A stretch of 64,000 nucleotides of DNA from Girardinichthys multiradiatus (Eukaryota > Chordata > Actinopteri > Cyprinodontiformes > Goodeidae), in the NCBI RefSeq assembly GCF_021462225.1, contig NC_061800.1:1054001-1118000 (forward strand), in the 5' to 3' direction. Positions 44,371 through 53,189 of the stretch are shown one piece after another (positions within the stretch are counted from its first letter, which is position 1; each line of letters opens with the position of its first letter). The translations under genes were made by a program, and so were the position numbers. The notes below the pieces were generated by a model, which was not told the DNA's origin, did no database searches, and worked only from the letters and a program-made list of their open reading frames with translations.

Positions 44371-45036
44371 TCATCTGCTTGTATGCGTCGAAGTGTCAGA
44401 AGTTTCTGAATAGCAGGAAGGAGCTTGGGGTCGTCGCACGATGCGTTGAAAGTTGATTTGGTAATACTCCTCCAATATCTCCAGGCACTGATGCTGTCGT
44501 TGGCTCGGGTGGTTCGTTATGCACCCGTAACAGGTTTCTTTGACATAGTTCAAACAGGTTATGTTGAATAAATGAAGTATTGCTGTTTTCACCGTATTGA
44601 TGAGAGCGCTTGAGATCCAGCCGTCAATTTCATCACCCTGATTTCTCTCCTCTTCTTCTGGTGAAGGCTGAGGGGCAGGTATCGGGTCTGGAGTTTGTGG
44701 GGAGGGTGAGTAGCTGATGGTTGCCTCGTCCTCCACAATCACCCTCTTGTCTTCAGGTTGGATATCTGTGTTTACAGACTCAGTCAGGCATAGCGGTGAA
44801 TAGAGGTCGGGTGAAGGCGGACGATACGATCGGAGGTTGTATCCTGTTGGTGTCCCTGGACTGAATAGGGACTCAAAGAGCTGCGACGATGAGGTGGCTG
44901 GTGAGTAGAGGTCTGGAGAAGGTGGATGATACAGCCCGGTGTTGAAGCTTTCATCATCATGATCGGGAGAGAAGACGGTCTCTTCTTGCTGGTTGTAGAG
45001 GTCCCAGTATGGTGTTTTCCCGTACGCTCCATACAT
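44371..45036 (-). CDS. Polinton accessory protein 1, unknown, with Cys/His cluster
   Basis: An open frame of 221 codons from ATG 45036. The frame is open upstream to 45132 but without an ATG, and a TATA box at 45098-45106 lies inside that extension, so the downstream ATG is preferred. The N-terminal half is acidic and Pro/Ser-rich and carries two copies of P-P-S-P-D-L-Y-S-P, about 45 residues apart. A Glu-rich spacer follows. The last third is a compact domain with C-L-N-Y-V-K-E-T-C-Y-G-C, then H-P-S-Q-R-Q-H-Q-C-L, a Cys/His set that could bind zinc. I cannot assign it to a named family. A regulatory or host-interaction role is only a guess. No break is visible. Confidence 0.65.
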   Translation of the reverse strand: MYGAYGKTPYWDLYNQQEETVFSPDHDDESFNTGLYHPPSPDLYSPATSSSQLFESLFSPGTPTGYNLRSYRPPSPDLYSPLCLTESVNTDIQPEDKRVIVEDEATISYSPSPQTPDPIPAPQPSPEEEERNQGDEIDGWISSALINTVKTAILHLFNITCLNYVKETCYGCITNHPSQRQHQCLEILEEYYQINFQRIVRRPQAPSCYSETSDTSTHTSR

Positions 45037-45097
45037 TCTCAAGGTCTGCCGCCCGCCGTTATGAAGAAGAAGAGTCTGTGAGCTCGCAGTTAGACCC

Positions 45098-45106
45098 TGA
45101 TATATA
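45098..45106 (-). promoter_or_regulatory. TATA box before accessory gene 1
   Basis: GCTATATATC on the minus strand lies about 65 bp before the ATG at 45036. It falls between the two accessory genes and so also marks a transcript boundary. Confidence 0.55.
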
Positions 45107-45148
45107 GCGCAGGAAGGTGGGAGGGTCCTCAAGAAGGGGAGTGGGTCC

Positions 45149-46072
45149 TCAAAAGAGGGTGGGCTTTAGATCCACAACAGGGAACGTCAGGATTCTTTTC
45201 ACTGACATAACATCAATCCAGCAGCGTGAGTTTTCGAAAAGGTTGGAAAGACGCTGTCCAATTTCATTCATCGTCTCAACCCAAGCATCATACGGTAGAG
45301 CCAGCAGAGTCTTGAATACACCGCAGTTCTGATTGAATGCCTTCAACACAAAAAGATCTGAGGGGGTCATCTGGTTATTCTTGCGTTTGCTTGACTGAAA
45401 AGACCAGCGGCCATTTGCTGTGGTTTTTGACCCCCACACTGCACCAAAGAGAGGTTCTCTCGCAGCTATTTCAACATCGGAAGGACATATTCTCATCCTT
45501 TTTGCTGGTTGAGGAGAGCTTTCATCTTCATCCTCCCTTTCGTACACTGAGACTGATTCAGGGTTATCGTTAAGGTGTGGGATTGCCAACCGTAACACAG
45601 CCCAGTCGTTGTGGGTGAGAGTACATAGAGCCAATGATCCATTAAATACCTCGTCTTGATCCAATGAATAAAGGCAGAGCTCTCCTATTTCGTACATGAA
45701 AATATACCCCCAGCTACCGCTCAGTCCATATGGTTCCAAAGACCACTCTTCCTGCAGAGTGTCGAACGGAGGCCTTTGTACCTTAAATAGGTAATATGTT
45801 GATTTCTTCGGGGCATCCAATTCACGGCGTGTATGCCTGTAGACGGTTACTGGGGTTTCACACAGAAGAGACGTACGTCTTAGCTGACCTGAGGCCTGTT
45901 TTTCATCCATTGTTGTTGGTGAAGTTGAATCATCATCTGCAGAGTATGTTACGAGAGGAATTCCGATAGGTATCTCAGATGAGGAAATAGATGATGTAGA
46001 TAGTTGCTCATCATCTTGGCACACCTTGCTGTTCTCCCTGGTTTGATGAAAAACTCTCTTAACTCTAACCAT
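45149..46072 (-). CDS. Polinton accessory protein 2, unknown
   Basis: An intact 307-codon frame from ATG 46072. The first 75 residues are Ser/Asp-rich and basic (M-V-R-V-K-R-V-F). A folded-looking region follows with a Y-Y-L-F-K-V-Q-R-P-P-F-D segment, a G-Y-I-F-M-Y-E-I-G-E-L-C-L-Y-S-L core and W-A-V-L-R-L-A-I-P. An acidic linker (E-R-E-D-E-D-E-S) then leads to a K-R-M-R-I basic motif. The last 100 residues include F-G-A-V-W-G-S and a helical end. No enzyme motif is recognised. Two globular parts joined by an acidic linker with a nuclear-signal-like basic stretch suggest a nuclear protein. That is inference. It is the outermost gene of the minus block, the usual place for early or accessory genes. 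Confidence 0.65.
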   Translation of the reverse strand: MVRVKRVFHQTRENSKVCQDDEQLSTSSISSSEIPIGIPLVTYSADDDSTSPTTMDEKQASGQLRRTSLLCETPVTVYRHTRRELDAPKKSTYYLFKVQRPPFDTLQEEWSLEPYGLSGSWGYIFMYEIGELCLYSLDQDEVFNGSLALCTLTHNDWAVLRLAIPHLNDNPESVSVYEREDEDESSPQPAKRMRICPSDVEIAAREPLFGAVWGSKTTANGRWSFQSSKRKNNQMTPSDLFVLKAFNQNCGVFKTLLALPYDAWVETMNEIGQRLSNLFENSRCWIDVMSVKRILTFPVVDLKPTLF

Positions 46073-46132
46073 TGTTCAACAAGCGTTCCTTTCCAGCGAA
46101 TGCTGCAGGTAAATTGTTGCGTTTTCCGCTAG

Positions 46133-46140
46133 TATTTAAA
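46133..46140 (-). promoter_or_regulatory. TATA-like box before accessory gene 2
   Basis: TTTAAATA on the minus strand lies about 62 bp before the ATG at 46072. It is a weaker match than the others but has the same spacing. Confidence 0.4.
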
Positions 46141-46289
46141 ACAAACAATGAAGAACGCCCCTCTGTTTTTTTTAATTCGTTGATTCTAGATTCGCCCCCT
46201 AATGACGAAATCCTATCAGCGCGCATAGTTACGACCCTTGGCCACACCCCCCCGAGACACCTCAGCAACAGCACAGACGTGTTAATTCA

Positions 46290-47140
46290 ATAAACAGGGA
46301 ATGGGAATTGTCAGACAATGCTCCAGACTTATAGCCAGGAAAAGAGCACATTCCTCTTAATTACTTAAACAGTGGATGTGTATGGACTGAGACAATACAC
46401 AAGAAACAGCTGTGGATGCCTTAATTCAATAAACAGTGACTGAGGATTTTATAACCTTTATTTTTTATTTTTTCAGTTCATTTATTTCTCTGTTTTAGAT
46501 TATCTCTACAAGTTACTGGTGCAGATTAGATTGCTCAAACATTTGAGCAGAGGAAGAAAGGTTCTGTATCTTGTTTTTAGGATGTAAAAAAATCCATCTA
46601 AATAACCCCTGTGTTAAAACAAAATGAATTTACAATTCTGTCAGGTTCTCTGTTTTTATCAGAATTTCGTGTGATGTGCCTGCATTAAATTGACTGTTCC
46701 TTTAAAGTGGATAAACTGCATGCTTATTTTTTTTTCAGTTCATCTCTACAACAGAAGCCAATTCATCCTTCTTTTCTAAATAGCATCTAAATAACCCCTG
46801 CGTTCAAACAAAATGAATTTACAATTCTGTCAGGTTCTTTGTTTTTATCAGAATTTCGTGTGATGTCCCTGCATTAACCTGAGTGACCTTTTAATGTGGA
46901 TAAACTACATGTTTTGTTTTTAGATGTAAAAAACATCTAAAAATATACAATTAAAAAGATTTGCTTCCTTGTAATGACAACATCCGGCTAATGACAACAT
47001 CCGATTAATGATGATATCCGGTTATGTCACAGGAAGGCCCACCACCGGAAGTCCCGCCCTAGGATGTCCCAGCCACCAGAAGTCCCGCCCACCTGTCAAA
47101 ATTTTCACACCTCGTTTGATTGAAGGATGTACATTTAGTC
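46290..47140. repeat. Non-coding flank with a ~189-bp tandem duplication and short CCGG repeats
   Basis: A block at 46595-46720 recurs at 46784-46915, an offset of 189 bp, with few differences (shared strings AAATAACCCCTG and TTTACAATTCTGTCAGGTTC). Shorter repeats include TTAATTCAATAAACAG at about 46279 and 46420, and TGACAACATCCGG/TAATGATGATATCCGG at 46975-47025. There is no gene. The stretch may be the Polinton's terminal region or older flanking DNA. Confidence 0.6.
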
Positions 47141-47149
47141 TCTAACCAG

Positions 47150-47985
47150 TTGTAAAATGAGGGAATGAGCAGCCTTGAACAAAAGTGACTGTTGAAAGTG
47201 TGGATGACTGCGATAGGCTACTCGGTCGTCCAGACCACCAGTTGAAGAAGGGCGAGACTTTTGTATGAAGGCTGTCAGATGCTAGGCGAGTCATTTCCCG
47301 ACACCAGCTTAAACAGAACTTTCAGTAAACCTGCTTAGTAAGTGTCAGGTTTAACCAACCTAACAATATTTATAACAACACAAAAAGAAAAGAGAGACAA
47401 AGTATTAGTTCCTTTTACTCGCTTTGCGAGGAGAAACGGTCAAGATTTGCTCAGTTACAGATCTCGCACCGCTCTGAAGCCTATCCGACCGCTTCCTCTT
47501 TGTATTATCTTTCGGGGGTCCCTAGTTTACAAAAACATTGTTCTCTAAAGGATGGGGGAAAACAACAGCTGCATCGTAAACAGGTCATAAACAACTTTAT
47601 ACATTAACAACACATTTCCCACAGTCTCCTCCAACTGGTAGGGTCAGCTGTGACTTTTGTTATTGAGTGTAATCAGCCTTCATCTTTATGACCTCCTTCA
47701 TCTTTATGACCTCCTCAACTGGACTGCTTCCTTCTCTGCTAGTTCAGCTCCATTTATTATCCTGCAGACAAACTCATCACATCCTTTCTCACACATACAT
47801 CATGAAAGGTTATATAATCAAATAGTCAAGTTAAAGAATAGGAGAAAATATAAGATAAATCTATATTCAATTGTTCCAACAGTAAGACCTTTCAGGTGTG
47901 GGGAAGTCCGGACCCGTTGGATGGAGGGCTGGTTTGAGCAATCCCTTTAGGAGGGAGGGGTTAGCTCATCGGACAACAAAAACGG
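47150..47985 (-). mobile_element. Gypsy fragment, second copy of the 0.76-1.06 kb segment
   Basis: 47150-47342 and 47882-47985 together match 760-1060 (for example GGGCGAGACTTTTG and GGGAAGTCCGGACCCGTTGG). A solo LTR interrupts the match at 47343-47881. Orientation is assigned by homology to the minus-strand Gypsy relic. Confidence 0.75.
47343..47881. mobile_element. Solo LTR with GTAAG target duplication
   Basis: A 539-bp insertion from TGTCAGGTTT to GTTCCAACA (TG...CA ends) is flanked by GTAAG at 47338-47342 and 47882-47886. The empty site is seen in the homologous copy near 970-985. An internal region is absent, so this is the product of LTR-LTR recombination. The transcriptional orientation is uncertain. 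Confidence 0.85.
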
Positions 47986-48571
47986 ATACGTGATGATTCG
48001 GGGTCTTGTAATGAGAGACTGAGTCGTTTAGAGACCAAGGCCTCGTGTTCCGAAGAGCTGCAGAGGAAAAGGCGCCGAAACAACCCGAAAATTGCGGTAA
48101 TACTTGATAATTTCTAAACCAAAAACGCAAAGAATCATGGTGAGATTACAATAAATTCACCAAGCAACTTTATTTTTTTTTTCTACCTTTTCTCATAGGA
48201 AGTTGACCGTCGCCTGCACACTTCTAATTGGAATTTCAGCCACTACGACCCATGACAAGGGTAAGAATAAAAAAACTGTGTGAAAGCTAATAATTTTAAG
48301 TATGGGTTTGCAGGGGCTCTGTTTTATTTTCATTCTTACTTAATCACAGACTTACTTTTTCACAGACTTTGTTCGCCTTACAACGCGGAGGTCACATCTG
48401 AATTGGGCGGGGCTCTGAAGTCAAGCCCAGAGTTATATGGTGTGGATTATGCGTCCATTGTATGTAAGTATCACTATCATTGTGGTGTGTGTGGTTCTGT
48501 TTATTATCATTATTATTTTTGTTTTTTTTTGCTTGATTATAGTTATTGGTCACGCTATGTATTTACAAAAT

Positions 48572-49117
48572 AAAATGTTTTCGAGCTGGATGCAAGACTT
48601 ACTATAAAACGGTGCGGCGGAACGTCCAGTATAGCCAGCCAGATCACGCAGAGAAAGTCACAGCCATTAAAAAGTCTGCTCGGTGTCGGTCAAGAAGGAC
48701 GCGGGTAAGATGACTTCTAAAGAAGTAGAAAGCGAAGTAGGAGAGGAAATTATACATGATTTGTAAAATTTTTTACATAAACATGTGCTGCTACTTTTTA
48801 CTGTTACACTAGTCTTTTTCTTTTTATTTTCTCTCTGCGTGTCATGTGCATTCTATAAAAAAAAAGTGTCTCCCAAAAAAGTTAATTATGGGTTACAATG
48901 ACAATTCTTTGATGCATTGATAATGACATAATGACTGTCTGTTCTGTGTTTTCAGCCGCTGGAGGCAAGGCAGAGTGTGCTAGAAGCAGAGGAGCTTGCA
49001 TTTTGGAAAAGGGTCACCATTGATCTCATGTCAGATGAGGAAGATGGCAGCTTCGAGGGGGTTTCTGGTTGGATTGCGCGGCCTCCACGTTTCCGCAGCC
49101 AGGAACCCATGGGTTAG
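48572..49117 (+). pseudogene. Two-exon relic of a fish repeat-associated protein (SDEEDG family)
   Basis: Exon one (about 48572-48704) encodes Y-Y-K-T-V-R-R-N-V and ends in an Arg-rich R-S-R-R-T-R, followed by the donor GTAAG at 48705. Exon two (48956-49117) follows TTTTCAG and encodes E-L-A-F-W-K-R-V-T-I-D-L-M-S-D-E-E-D-G, then G-V-S-G-W-I-A-R-P-P and F-R-S-Q-E. The 251-bp intron is phase 0. I recall this combination from uncharacterised multicopy fish proteins, probably element-borne. The frame stops at 49115-49117 soon after S-Q-E, where relatives go on, so it is probably broken. An upstream frame (48367-48461) between CACAG and GTAAGT may be another exon. Confidence 0.5.
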
Positions 49118-49679
49118 TAAGGATCAAGTGATTGGTACGGTACAGGATAAACAATTAACGGGAGCAGACGGGAGCGGGAGCTAACATATAGGAGGGAAAA
49201 CAAACTAGGATCAATTGTCTTTGGAAATGTAAAACTGAGACTTTGTTATAAACTTTAAGAAAAAAAAACTTGGATCGATGCCGCCATTGTGTAGTTTTTT
49301 TCCAAGAAGCATATACTATAATGCGAGTCAAATGAACTACATGACCCACAAGCCAACAGTGCTTCTGATTGACGTTTTCCACATGCGTTCAGAATGGAGG
49401 GAGCAAATGCAGGTGGAGAACTGGACGTGGTAAAATTGGATTTGCATTGTAAAGTCAGAAGACCTATCCAAAGTACACACTTCATAGAGGGCATAGGGTG
49501 TAGTGTGGGTATTGGGACGGGGCCAACAAAACTCATAGAGACTGGAAAGTCGCAAATACCGAAATTACCGAACTTCAGGAGAGTTGAATGTAGCGGTGTT
49601 AACACACAGTATGCTGCGTTTAGTCGTAATCAAGTACACCAGTGATTAAGGCACACTTGTAAGGCAAATTCTGGATTGA

Positions 49680-49830
49680 ATCAGCCATCTCTTCATTCGT
49701 CAAACAAAAAGTACCATCATGTGTCAAGTCTCATCGGACCAACAAAATTGCTTGCATGTGCACTAAAGATTTAAGAGCCTTTGCCACAGTAGAGGGGAAA
49801 GTATTGTCTCTGCCGGAAAGGCTTTATCAA
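49680..49830 (+). pseudogene. hAT/BED-type transposase fragment (tentative)
   Basis: A frame encodes K-I-A-C-M-C-T-K-D-L-R-A-F-A-T-V-E-G-K, which resembles the conserved I-C-K-D-L-R-P-F-S-V-V-E block following the BED zinc finger of hAT transposases and ZBED proteins. Only about 40 residues are recognisable and no terminal repeats are seen. Confidence 0.35.
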
Positions 49831-49839
49831 AGGAAGATA

Positions 49840-50900
49840 TTAAATAAATACGTTGTAAAATACAAAAAAATTGAATGTACCATTAAATGTACAATTTATT
49901 TTAATACATCATTAAATATTAAGTGTACCACTAATTACGTCATGTCGTCTTTAAAATTATACTTAATTATTCAGTGGCACATTTACTTGAATAATAGTCT
50001 ATTTCATGATATATTTCATGGTACCTTTATTGTTTCTAATCATGTATGAAATAAATAAATGGTAACTTTAATTTAATGGCACCTTTAATGTTACATTTCT
50101 TTCATGTTACATTTACTTCACTTATGGGACATTAACAACATTTATTTATTTAATGATGATTTTGTCCAGTTTGACCCTCCATTCTTGATGCCTGTATAGG
50201 AGGTAATGTCAGAATTTGAATCAGGTGTTCTGGAGCAGACACACATCTAAAACTTGCAAGGAAGGGGTCCCTGAGGACCAGGGCTGTGAACCATTGAGGT
50301 ACAGTTTCTAAATTGTGAAGGTAATGCCTTTTTGCAGTTTTGTTCACCAAGTACAGTTCTTTTGCTAGGTGCATTTTTCTTTCGTTTCAGCAACTTGAAA
50401 CATAATGTCATTGTTCAAAGGAAACAATCACTTAATAAATGAGTAAAATACAACTATGTACATTTTGGACAAGACACTTTTCTGTGGGAGCGGGATGGGA
50501 CAGGAGAGAAAATCCACTCCTGTGTCACCCTCTAGTCTGCACATTGGGGAATTTTCTGCAAGAACACCACCTTTACATGGTCCAGAACTGGACAAGTTTT
50601 TTACCTCTTCTGTTTAATTTCATGTTTTATTTTGTTTTGTTTTTTTTAAAGAAAAAAGTGATTGAAGCATGTGTCTCATGTCCTTTATTCAGATATAGAT
50701 CAGTGGATCTATATTCAGGGCTTCAAGTGATTGATTGATTCAGGATTGAGAACCATTTGGTTAGATCATTAGCGCAGCTTTAAATGTAACAACATATGAA
50801 AATAGTTTGAATAAGGGCTATATTTTTGATACAAGTGTTGTAATTATGAATCTGAGAATATTATTTAATATTTAATATTAATATTTTATCAAATGATATT
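49840..50900. other. Unassigned AT-rich intergenic sequence
   Basis: Short-period variation on TTTAATGGTACATTT-like strings occurs at 49870-50150, suggesting old simple-sequence expansion. A 74-codon minus frame (50150-50374) has no recognised motif. Confidence 0.45.
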
Positions 50901-50906
50901 TTGGTC

Positions 50907-52698
50907 TGTTAAGGGTTGTCCTGTGAATGCCAGCCCAGTAAGGCGATGGTATTAGGACAAAATAGAAAGGTGTGAGACGAGCTCTGACATTATTGAACAG
51001 CAAAACTCTGCACACACATGGAATGAATTCACACAATTTCTTAAAATACAATAATTTATTAACATAAATAAGTCAACTCAAAGTCAAACATATTTCAATC
51101 AACAAACCCTTTACTATGCTAAAACAATCCAACTAAACTACCAAGCAGAATTAAAGAATAACGAAGACTAATGGGCTATGTACAATATAAACAAGTTGAT
51201 TAAAGATGATTGGAAATCATGACCAAAAAGAGTGATGCAACATTAGCATGCAATGTTTATGTTTGAGAACCAAGGATTATCTTGAAGAATCTGGAAATGA
51301 AGTTAAGTTAGTCTTGGAACCAACTTAGACAATAATCAACAAACGTTTAGACAACCCTTCCCAATGCAAGATCAGATAAAATATTATTTTAATAAAATAA
51401 TGTTTTAAATAATGATCTGCTGAATAAAACCAACCTTCTGGATGACTAATTCTCAACGGTGTCTAATTAGCTGCCTTTAGTTATTGAAATAATATTCGAA
51501 TAAATATTATGAAGGGAGTATTTAGGACAAGAGCCAAATCATTCTGGAGAAATGGGCTTAATGGTGTCTACCCAGTTATCAAATCTAGTAAATGATGTTC
51601 AGGGACTATTATTCACTAGCTTGAAAACTAACAACCTTTCTGTTGAATACTCTTTAGTAGCAGCCATGTTCTTACCGGTTAACCGTTAAGCTAACAAAGA
51701 AGCGGATAGCTTAGCACCAGAATCAACACATACCTTTAAAATACCAGGGTTAATAAAAGGGTTAAAATGCATAAGCACAGACGGCGCGTTATGAGCAATG
51801 TTCTGTTTAAAATCACCCTTTAAAATAAAGTTTATCCCAACCTTAAAACATACAAAGAACACAAACCGGCTCTTGTGCTACAGATAGCATGCCAGCACCA
51901 AGATAGCCAAGTTTCACAAAACCAAACTTCATAACATGAAAACGTTTAGATCATTTCATCCTAAACCTATCTGTAAATCTGCCCAAACCTAACCTCTGAC
52001 CATGGTGAGTAAATGTTGTCCAAGGGCGAAGTTTGAAGAAGGTATCCACAGTCAACAAGCGGTTAGCTCGGTAGCTCCGTGGGGTGTTGGAGGTGTGTTC
52101 GCTCTGAACAAAAGGGTTAGCTTTCAGCTAACCTGACCTCCGGAGTTGTAGCTTGAAAGACTGCTCGTTCTGTCCGTCAACCAGCTGTTCCGTTACCATA
52201 GACAAGGTGATGCAGGCCGTTGTCCTTCCTTCAGACTCGGCTTGTAGAAACAGCTTCTCTACTGGGATTTCTCTGCGACACAGTTTAGCTTCTGCAGGGG
52301 CTTCGAAGAGAAAAGGTAAGCAACTCTTACACCTTAATTTCCCCGTTCATGAATGAAAATACCGGATACACAAACAGTATTTCATTCTACTTAGCTTTGC
52401 ATATGACCGATGATCGTATGGCTTCCTTGGATCCAGTTGAATTTACGTCTTTTTGCCAGCAAAAGACATCAGCGCGCTTTGTTTCCCTCCTCTCCCGATG
52501 GTCATCGGTGTGGAAGAGAAAGACTTGTGGAAAGGTGGGGGTCTTATGCGGGCAGTGGCATCATGGGAAGTCCTCTGCTACCCCCCCTTCCAACTTCGGA
52601 GTTGTGCTGGAAGTCAGTTAAATGCCATTTATTTTGAAAGTTCCAGAAATGTTCATACTGGAGTTTATTGTTGAAATCCATGGCTGTAGGTCACAACA
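50907..52698 (-). mobile_element. LTR of element A (3' LTR of a minus-strand element)
   Basis: Bases from about 51535 to 52698 match 62130-63314 closely. The inner end, GGTCACAACA on the plus strand, is TGTTGTGACC on the minus strand and is preceded there by a polypurine tract (52699-52712, AAAAAGGGGGGA). The outer end is placed at TGTTAAGGGTT (50907) by analogy with TGTTGGGAGTT of the related LTRs. Frames inside it, such as 52153-52356, recur in the other copy and are not genes. Confidence 0.65.
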
Positions 52699-53189
52699 TC
52701 CCCCCTTTTTAGTTCCGAAGAATGGGATGAAATCCAGTCTTTGGGGCTCACAATCCGTCCTCAGCCATGTGAAAAGAGTCACTGGGGTCCTGTAGGCAGG
52801 CAGAGTTCAACAGTTCATTTTTGGTTCAGAGGTTAGTGTTTGGACAGGAGTGAGGCAGGCTTGGGCAGAGACTAACACTAATAAAATGTTTTAAAGAGAA
52901 AAAAACAAAAGTCATGTAATAATTTTCACACCATAATAATACTGTTTTTAACCCTTAATTTCGGAAGTTCAAAACCAAAAGAAATAAACAGATTAACAGA
53001 GAATATAGGGTGTTGGAAATTATTTACCAATTCATACCTTGTTTGATAGATTTTACAGGGTTGATTCTGGACTGCAACGGCTTGCCATGTATTTTAGGAA
53101 CGCCGTTACCTCAGTTATAACACACCTGCAGATCATCTCAAACTCCTCCTTTTTGATGACATCTTTAGAGTGGCTCCACTCTTTACCAT
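52699..53189 (-). mobile_element. Remnant internal sequence of element A
   Basis: It begins with the polypurine tract of element A and resembles in layout the start of element B's internal region at 55661. No coding frame is visible. It is cut at 53190 where another LTR begins. Confidence 0.5.

Larger units (their letters stand above)
34325..46300. mobile_element. Maverick/Polinton (adintovirus-like) endogenous element
   Basis: A 12-kb block carries the Polinton hallmark set: protein-primed family B DNA polymerase, FtsK/HerA-type packaging ATPase, retrovirus-type integrase, adenain-like protease, major and minor capsid proteins and small virion-type proteins. Genes are in two convergent blocks, plus strand 34.6-40.3 kb and minus strand 40.7-46.1 kb. 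Such elements are both transposons and relatives of adintoviruses that form capsids. Several genes are broken, so this copy is defective. I could not find the terminal inverted repeats or a target duplication, and the outer limits are set by coding content plus the last promoter-like motif. Intact full-length members are usually 15-20 kb, so sequence is missing. Confidence 0.9.

Noticed and set aside
45037..45132. Longer N-terminus for Polinton accessory protein 1
   Set aside because: The extension has no ATG and contains the TATA box, so the ATG at 45036 is the better start.
52153..52674. Overlapping plus-strand ORFs repeated at 62769-63284
   Set aside because: They are duplicated because both lie in LTR copies. 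They read antisense to the element and overlap in several frames.
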